Shown one piece after another: positions 58,945-64,000 of a DNA stretch of 64,000 nucleotides (the first letter of the stretch is position 1; the number at the start of each line of letters is the position of its first letter). The DNA comes from Sinorhizobium fredii USDA 205. GTDB lineage: Bacteria > Pseudomonadota > Alphaproteobacteria > Rhizobiales > Rhizobiaceae. The notes beneath the pieces are model-generated. The model saw nothing but the letters and a program-made list of their open reading frames with translations, did not search any database and had not been told where the DNA came from. The stretch lies in the NCBI RefSeq assembly GCF_001461695.1, contig NZ_AUTC01000144.1, positions 1 to 64,000 of the forward strand, read 5' to 3'. The translations under genes were made by a program, and so were the position numbers.

Positions 58945-60006
58945 ATGCAGTCGATCGAATCCACCGCGCTTGAACCGACCCGCGGCGAGCTTGCCGGCCT
59001 GAGCCTGGCGCAGAAGCTCATCCGTTTCCTGCCGGTCTATGGCCTCGTCGTCCTGACGCTGTTGCTGATCGTGCTGTTCTCGTTGCTCCTGCCGCAGACC
59101 TTCCCGACGGTCCTCAATGTCCGCTCGATCATCTCCGACAAGGCGATCATCGCCATCCTGTCGCTGGCGGCGATGATCCCGATGGCCTCGGGGCGCATCG
59201 ACCTGACGGTCGGCTACGGAATCGTGCTCTGGCACATCCTGGCGATCAGCCTGCAGACGATGTTCGGCGTGCCCTGGCCGCTCGCCGTGCTGATCGTCCT
59301 GCTCCTGGGTGCGCTCACCGGCTTCCTGAACGGCCTGCTGGTCGAAGTGGCGCGGATCGACTCCTTCATCGCCACGCTCGGCACCGGCACCATCCTCTAT
59401 GCGCTGGCGCTCTGGCACACCGGTGGCCGGCAAGTGGTCGGCGTCCTGCCGGAAGGCTTCTATGCCTTGAACGGCACGATGGTGCTTGGCCTGCCGATCA
59501 CCGGCTTCTACGTCCTTGTCCTGGCGCTGGTGCTGTGGCTGGTTCTCGAATACCTGCCGATCGGCCGCTACGTCTACGCAATCGGCGCCAATCCCAAGGC
59601 GGCGGCCCTCAACGGCATTCCCGTTCGCCGCTTCGTCATCGGCGCCTTCGTCTCCTCGGGCACGCTCGCCGCCCTTGCCGGCGTGCTGCTTGCCTCGAAG
59701 CTCAGGATCGGCCAGGCGAGCGTCGGTCTCGAATATCTGCTGCCCGCCCTGGTCGGGGCCTTCCTCGGCTCGACCACCATCAAGCCCGGTCGCGTCAACG
59801 TCTGGGGCACGATGATCGGCGTCATCATCCTGGCGGTCGGCATCTCCGGTATCCAGCAAATCGGCGGCTCGTTCTTCGTCGAACCGCTGTTCAACGGCGT
59901 CACGCTGCTCGTCGCGATCGGTATCGCCGGCTACGCGCAGCGCAGGAGGGGGACGGTGGCGCGCAAGCCGCCACCGGCTCCGATCGCGGAGGCTGGGACG
60001 AAATAA
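58945..60006 (+). CDS. Sugar ABC transporter permease (RbsC type)
   Basis: 353 aa with about nine or ten membrane helices. Family elements are MASGRIDLTVGYG (usual form SGGIDLSVG), then IDSFIATLGTGTILYAL and YAIGANPKAAALNGI. It begins 18 bases after the ATPase gene with GGGAGAAG upstream. It forms the homodimeric channel for the sugar. Confidence 0.92.
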   Translation: MQSIESTALEPTRGELAGLSLAQKLIRFLPVYGLVVLTLLLIVLFSLLLPQTFPTVLNVRSIISDKAIIAILSLAAMIPMASGRIDLTVGYGIVLWHILAISLQTMFGVPWPLAVLIVLLLGALTGFLNGLLVEVARIDSFIATLGTGTILYALALWHTGGRQVVGVLPEGFYALNGTMVLGLPITGFYVLVLALVLWLVLEYLPIGRYVYAIGANPKAAALNGIPVRRFVIGAFVSSGTLAALAGVLLASKLRIGQASVGLEYLLPALVGAFLGSTTIKPGRVNVWGTMIGVIILAVGISGIQQIGGSFFVEPLFNGVTLLVAIGIAGYAQRRRGTVARKPPPAPIAEAGTK

Positions 60007-60052
60007 TTTAAAAGATCTGCATCGAATAACGAACCCAAGGGAGGAAGGGTAT

Positions 60053-61153
60053 ATGAAGCGCAGGACTTTCATGACAGGCACGGTCGCGGCCATCGCGCTG
60101 ATGGGCGCCAATGCCGCGCTTGCCGATCCGATGGCCGATGCTCAGGCGATCGTCACCAAATATGCGGAGAAGGTGAGCGCCTGGGACGGGCCGACGGCAG
60201 GCCCGAAAGCCCAGGAGGGCAAGACCATCGTCGTGCTCGCCGGTGACCTGAAGAACGGCGGCATCCTCGGCGTCACCACCGGCGTCGAAGAGGCTGCAGG
60301 CGCAATCGGCTGGGAGGTGAAGGTGATCGACGGCGCCGGCTCGATCGGCGGCCGCACGGCGGCCTTCGGCCAGGCAATGGCGCTGAAGCCGGCCGGCATC
60401 ATCATCAACGGCTTCGACGCCGTCGAGCAGGCGCCGGCGCTGGAACAGGCCAAGGCGGCCGGCATCCCGCTCGTCGCCTGGCATGCCGGCCCGGTGATCG
60501 GCCCGGACGACAAGACCGGGCTCTTCGCCAATGTCAGCACCGATGCGATGGAAGTGTCGAAGGCCGCCGCCAACTGGGCCTTCGTCGATGCCAAGGGCAA
60601 GCCGGGCGTAGTGATCTTCACCGACTCGACCTATGCGATCGCCATCGCCAAGGCCGACAAGATGAAGGCGGAGATCGAAGCGCTCGGCGGCAAGGTCCTC
60701 GAATATGTCGACACGCCCATTGCCGAGACGTCGCAGCGCATGCCGCAGCTGACCACGTCGCTCTTGCAGAAATACGGCGACCAGTGGACCCATTCGCTGG
60801 CGATCAACGACCTCTATTTCGACTTCATGGGACCCTCGCTCGCGGCCGCCGGCAAGGGCGGCACCGACGCGCCGATCAACGTCGCGGCCGGCGACGGCTC
60901 GGAATCGGCCTATCAGCGCATCCGTGCCGGCCAGTTCCAGAAGGTGACGGTCGCCGAGCCGCTGAACCTGCAGGGCTGGCAGCTCGTCGACGAGCTGAAC
61001 CGCGCCTTCTCCGGCGAAAAATGGTCGGGCTACCTGTCGCCGCTGCACGTCGTGACCGCGGACAATGTCGAGTTCGACGGCGGCCCGAAGAACACCTTCG
61101 ATCCCGACAACGGCTATCGGGATCAGTACAAGAAGCTTTGGGGCAAGATGTGA
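60053..61153 (+). CDS. Sugar ABC transporter periplasmic binding protein (RbsB type)
   Basis: 366 aa; GGGAGGAAGGGT precedes the ATG. The N-terminus MKRRTFMTGTVAAIAL looks like a twin-arginine or Sec signal peptide, cleaved near NAALADP. The mature domain is of the family-2 (peripla_BP_4) type: MALKPAGIIINGFDAVEQAP and VVTADNVEFDGGPKNTF near the end. The sugar is not readable. A strong terminator follows at 61166. Confidence 0.9.
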   Translation: MKRRTFMTGTVAAIALMGANAALADPMADAQAIVTKYAEKVSAWDGPTAGPKAQEGKTIVVLAGDLKNGGILGVTTGVEEAAGAIGWEVKVIDGAGSIGGRTAAFGQAMALKPAGIIINGFDAVEQAPALEQAKAAGIPLVAWHAGPVIGPDDKTGLFANVSTDAMEVSKAAANWAFVDAKGKPGVVIFTDSTYAIAIAKADKMKAEIEALGGKVLEYVDTPIAETSQRMPQLTTSLLQKYGDQWTHSLAINDLYFDFMGPSLAAAGKGGTDAPINVAAGDGSESAYQRIRAGQFQKVTVAEPLNLQGWQLVDELNRAFSGEKWSGYLSPLHVVTADNVEFDGGPKNTFDPDNGYRDQYKKLWGKM

Positions 61154-61165
61154 TCTCCCAGAACT

Positions 61166-61194
61166 GGGGCACCGCGAATGGTGCCCCTTTTTTT
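61166..61194 (+). terminator. Rho-independent terminator of the ribose-type operon
   Basis: GGGGCACC (61166-61173), loop GCGAAT, GGTGCCCC (61180-61187), then seven T. It lies just before the stop of the convergent LacI gene. Confidence 0.85.
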
Positions 61195-61200
61195 GCTCGT

Positions 61201-62220
61201 CTACGCGGCCACGGTCGTATTGCCCTGCACCAACGCGAGCGGCGCTTGCCAAAATTCAGGCACATCCTCCTCCTCGGTCATCCGTAACAGCGCCTGTGCG
61301 GCTTTCTCGCCGATCTCCGTTCGCGGCACGTCGATCGTGGTGAGCCGCGTTCTGACCGCATTGGCGAGCGACGTGCCGTTGAAGCCGACCACGGAGAACC
61401 GCTCGGGCACCGGGAGCCCGGCTTCGTGCAGGTAGGAGAGGCCGCCGAGCGCCATCGCGTCGTTGAGAAAATGGATGGCCTCGATCTCGGGATGCGTTCG
61501 CACCAACTGCTCCGTTAGAAAGCGTCCGGTAGCGGCCTGCCGTGGCCTGTTTTCGCAAGTCACGCTGAGAAGATCGATGCCATCGCCGGCAAGCGACGAC
61601 TTCAGCGCCAGATGGCGGCGGCGGGCACAGAGATCCCTGTCGAGCTCGGCTCCCACATAGGCGATGCGCCGCAACCTACGTTCGAGGAAGTGATTTGCAA
61701 CCAGGCGTCCCGATTCCTCGTGCGAGGGACCGGCGCTGAAATCCAGCGCGCGTCTGTCGCAATCCCAAAGCTGGATCGCCGGGCAGCTTCGTCGCGCCAG
61801 CAGCTTTTCCGCATCCGCGCTTCGCGCCATGCCACCGTTCAGCAGGATGCCGGCCGGTCGGAACGAAAGCATGGCGCGGATGAGTTCGGTTTCGGTCTCC
61901 GGCTCGAAGTGTGATTCCCCGATGAAGGTCTGAAATCCGCGCGGTCGAAGCGTCGAATTGATGCCGCTCAACACCTCTGAAAACACGATGTCGCTGATCG
62001 ACGGGATGATCACCGCCACCATCCGGCTCTTGCGTGAACTCAGCGACCCGGCGAGATTGTTCGGCAGATAGCCGAGCTCGTCGGCGGCTTGCTTCACCCT
62101 CTGGCGGGTTTCCGCCGAGATGTTGCCGGCGCCGCGCAGCACTTTTGAGACGGTCATGCGGCTCACACCCGCCCTGACGGCCACCTCTTGGAGCGTGATC
62201 ACTTTTCCGCGCGAACTCAC
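61201..62220 (-). CDS. LacI-family regulator of the sugar/solute cluster
   Basis: 339 aa, starting with GTG at 62220 after AAGGAGACGCGG. Helix-turn-helix ITLQEVAVRAGVSRMTVSKVL, hinge LPNNLAGSLSSRKS. The ligand domain closes with RFSVVGFNGTSLANAVRTRL. It sits between two ABC operons. Matching palindromes lie upstream of the sugar operon and between this gene and the amino-acid-type operon. Confidence 0.9.
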   Translation of the reverse strand: MSSRGKVITLQEVAVRAGVSRMTVSKVLRGAGNISAETRQRVKQAADELGYLPNNLAGSLSSRKSRMVAVIIPSISDIVFSEVLSGINSTLRPRGFQTFIGESHFEPETETELIRAMLSFRPAGILLNGGMARSADAEKLLARRSCPAIQLWDCDRRALDFSAGPSHEESGRLVANHFLERRLRRIAYVGAELDRDLCARRRHLALKSSLAGDGIDLLSVTCENRPRQAATGRFLTEQLVRTHPEIEAIHFLNDAMALGGLSYLHEAGLPVPERFSVVGFNGTSLANAVRTRLTTIDVPRTEIGEKAAQALLRMTEEEDVPEFWQAPLALVQGNTTVAA

Positions 62221-62270
62221 CCGCGTCTCCTTTTCATCAAAATGCCGCTTGCCCGATTGACGTGTCGCTT

Positions 62271-62304
62271 TGTTATCGATAACATTCCCTAAGTTAACGA
62301 TAAC
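62271..62304. promoter_or_regulatory. Two LacI-family operators between the LacI gene and the next ABC operon
   Basis: TGTTATCGATAACA (62271-62284) is identical to the core of the palindrome at 57379. GTTAACGATAAC (62293-62304) is a one-mismatch version 21 bases on. One or both should control the regulator and may control the operon to the right. Confidence 0.7.
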
Positions 62305-62484
62305 CTTCGGCGTCTTTCAAGAGAAATAGCCGGTGAATGAGAAGGAAATCGACTTGCATGCGGGTGCTTGGCGGCCGCGGCCGGAACGCGCCGGCACGCC
62401 CGGCAGGGGAGGCGGCCCCTTCCTAGGTCCGCGGGGGCCCGGGCGAAGTCCGGGAATGACGATCTACCAAGTGGAGGAGAAACT

Positions 62485-63288
62485 ATGACGATTTCGAAAT
62501 TCATGCGCACCATGGTCGCCGCCGTTGGCATCGCGGCGGCCGGTCTCGCTTCGGCGGTCGAGGCGCAGGCCGCAACGCTCAACGACATCATCTCGCGCGG
62601 CACGGTGCGCATCGGCGTCCTGACCGGCGCGCCGCCGATGGGCATGGTCGACGAGCAGGGCAACCCGACCGGCTACGACGTCGACGTGGCCAATCTGATC
62701 GCCGGCTATCTGTCGCTGCCGGTCGAGCTCGTGCCGCTGACGCCGCCGGCCCGCATTCCGGCGCTGCAGACCGGCAAGGTCGATTTTCTCGTCGCCACCC
62801 TTGCGCCGACCGGGGAGCGCGCCAAGACGGTGATGTTCACCCAACCCTACAGCGCCTTCAACATGGACATCATCTCCGGTCCCGACCAGAAATTTGCCAA
62901 GCTTGCCGATCTCGAAGGCAAGCGCGTCGCCGTCAACCGCGGCTCGTCGCAGGAGACGGCACTGCGCAAGGCGGCGGTTCCTGGCCTGGAAATCGTCGTC
63001 TACGAAGACGATTCCACCAGCGCGCAGGCTCTGATCGCCGGTCAGGTCGATGCGGTCGCGCTGCCCTCGACGGTCGGCGAGGCGATCATCAAGCAACGGC
63101 CGGATGCCGGCCTGCAGGTCGCCTTCACCTTCTTCCAGCAGGGCAACTCGATGGCGACGCGGATGGAGGACTTCGAGATCCGCCAGTGGCTCAACACTGC
63201 CATCTACCTGATGAAGATCTCCGGCGATCTCGACAAGATCGCAACGAAGTGGACCGGCCGGCCGATGCCGACGCTCCCGACGTTCTGA
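62485..63288 (+). CDS. Polar amino acid-type ABC binding protein (family 3)
   Basis: 267 aa from the ATG at 62485, with GTGGAGGAG upstream. Signal peptide of about 29 residues (ASAVEAQAA). Family elements are VRIGVLTGAPPMGMVDEQGN, VDFLVATLAPTGERAKTV, and the closing PLPTF-like end (MPTLPTF). It captures an amino acid, opine or related compound for the permease that follows. The operon is separated from the LacI gene by 264 bases containing two operators. Confidence 0.9.
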   Translation: MTISKFMRTMVAAVGIAAAGLASAVEAQAATLNDIISRGTVRIGVLTGAPPMGMVDEQGNPTGYDVDVANLIAGYLSLPVELVPLTPPARIPALQTGKVDFLVATLAPTGERAKTVMFTQPYSAFNMDIISGPDQKFAKLADLEGKRVAVNRGSSQETALRKAAVPGLEIVVYEDDSTSAQALIAGQVDAVALPSTVGEAIIKQRPDAGLQVAFTFFQQGNSMATRMEDFEIRQWLNTAIYLMKISGDLDKIATKWTGRPMPTLPTF

Positions 63289-63354
63289 TTGCGTTGAACA
63301 GGGGCACGCCGGCAATGATTTGCCGGCAGCCCGCGCAACCTCGACGGAGTTCCC

Positions 63355-64000
63355 ATGACCTACACGTTTCAATTCGGCGTGCTGGCCCAATACCAGGACC
63401 AGATCCTGAGCGGCATCTGGCTGACGATCAAGATCTCGGTGCTGTCGATCATCCTTGGCTGCGCCGCCGGCATCGCGCTTGCCTCGGCCCGCTCCATCTG
63501 GGGCGGCGCGGTCCGCTTTCTTGTCGATGCCTATGTCGAGATCATCCGCAACACGCCCTTCCTGGTTCAGCTGTTCATCGTCTATTTCGGTCTGCCGGGT
63601 CTCGGCCTTCGCGTCGGCGCCGATACGGCGGCACTGATCGGCATGACGATCAACCTCGCCGCCTATTCGACCGAGATCATCCGGGCGGGCATCGAGGCGG
63701 TCCACAAGTCGCAGATCGAGGCGGGCGAGGCGCTCGGCTTCACCCGCTTCCAGATCTATCGCCATGTCATCCTCGTGCCGGCGATCGCCAAGGTCTATCC
63801 GGCGCTTTGCAGCCAGTTCGTGCTGATGATGCTGGCCTCCAGCATCTGCTCGGCGATCTCGACCCAGGAACTCGCCGCCTCGGCCGCCTTCGTCGAATCG
63901 CAGACCTACCGGTCGTTCGAGATCTATATCGCCGTTACGCTGATCTATCTGGCGCTGGCACTGGTACTGCGGGCCGCCCTTGCGCTGATCGGTATGTGGC
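63355..64000 (+). CDS. Polar amino acid-type ABC permease, cut by window end
   Basis: The first 215 codons are present; the stop is outside the window. Family features are the start MTYTFQFGVLAQYQDQILSG, the segment EIIRNTPFLVQLF, and the EAA loop IEAGEALGFTRFQIYRHVIL. It lies 66 bases after the binding protein gene and should be followed by a second permease and an ATPase. Confidence 0.9.
   Translation, partial: MTYTFQFGVLAQYQDQILSGIWLTIKISVLSIILGCAAGIALASARSIWGGAVRFLVDAYVEIIRNTPFLVQLFIVYFGLPGLGLRVGADTAALIGMTINLAAYSTEIIRAGIEAVHKSQIEAGEALGFTRFQIYRHVILVPAIAKVYPALCSQFVLMMLASSICSAISTQELAASAAFVESQTYRSFEIYIAVTLIYLALALVLRAALALIGMW

Overview
The window looks like a stretch of an alphaproteobacterial genome of the Sinorhizobium/Ensifer type. 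The evidence is high GC, a complete ectoine locus (ehuABCD-eutABCDE with enuR), a complete thuR-thuEFGKAB trehalose/disaccharide locus, a dense set of ABC and TRAP uptake systems each with its own regulator, several DUF proteins common in rhizobia, and the short palindromic intergenic repeats typical of rhizobia. No rRNA, tRNA, CRISPR array, intact insertion sequence, replication or conjugation gene was seen. The density of solute-uptake loci suggests a catabolic accessory replicon (megaplasmid or chromid); that is inference.

Layout. 1-12 kb: a C-terminally broken succinate-semialdehyde dehydrogenase, a small unknown ORF, an Lrp/AsnC regulator divergent from enuR, then the ectoine/5-hydroxyectoine importer (ehuABCD) and catabolic enzymes (eutABCDE) in one tight operon. 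12-14.3 kb: a decayed patch with an enolase-superfamily pseudogene, repeats and small ORFs. 14.3-19.8 kb: pepT, dodecin, an MFS exporter and a flavoprotein. 18.8-26.6 kb: thuR and thuEFGKAB, ending in three consecutive perfect hairpins. 26.7-29.3 kb: an SPW membrane protein, an AraC regulator, a LysE-type exporter killed by one stop codon, and a DUF2000 protein. 29.6-32.9 kb: a two-component system whose hybrid kinase lacks the first part of its transporter-like sensor and whose response regulator is frameshifted. 32.9-36.3 kb and 50.4-53.5 kb: two independent modules, each a membrane GGDEF-EAL protein followed closely by an orphan periplasmic binding protein.

37-46 kb: crcB, a chemotaxis receptor, and a catabolic locus made of a LacI regulator, a 2-keto-4-pentenoate-hydratase-like enzyme, a TRAP transporter and an HpcH/HpaI-type aldolase, with two LacI-type operators between the divergent arms. 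46-50 kb: a large epimerase-SPW-VKOR fusion protein and two membrane proteins. 53.8-57.3 kb: LysR regulator, an SDR with an altered active site, a Gln-rich DUF1236 protein and a frameshifted BON-domain gene. 57.4-64 kb: a ribose-type ABC sugar importer, its LacI regulator with matching operators at both ends of the cluster, and the start of a polar-amino-acid-type ABC operon cut by the window edge.

The main theme is scavenging of compatible solutes and sugars (ectoine, trehalose-type disaccharides, unknown acids and sugars) under local regulators, with c-di-GMP and chemotaxis sensing. Five genes are visibly broken: ssd, the enolase-family gene, the LysE gene, the hybrid kinase with its response regulator, and the BON gene. 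All calls come from reading the sequence; no database search was run.
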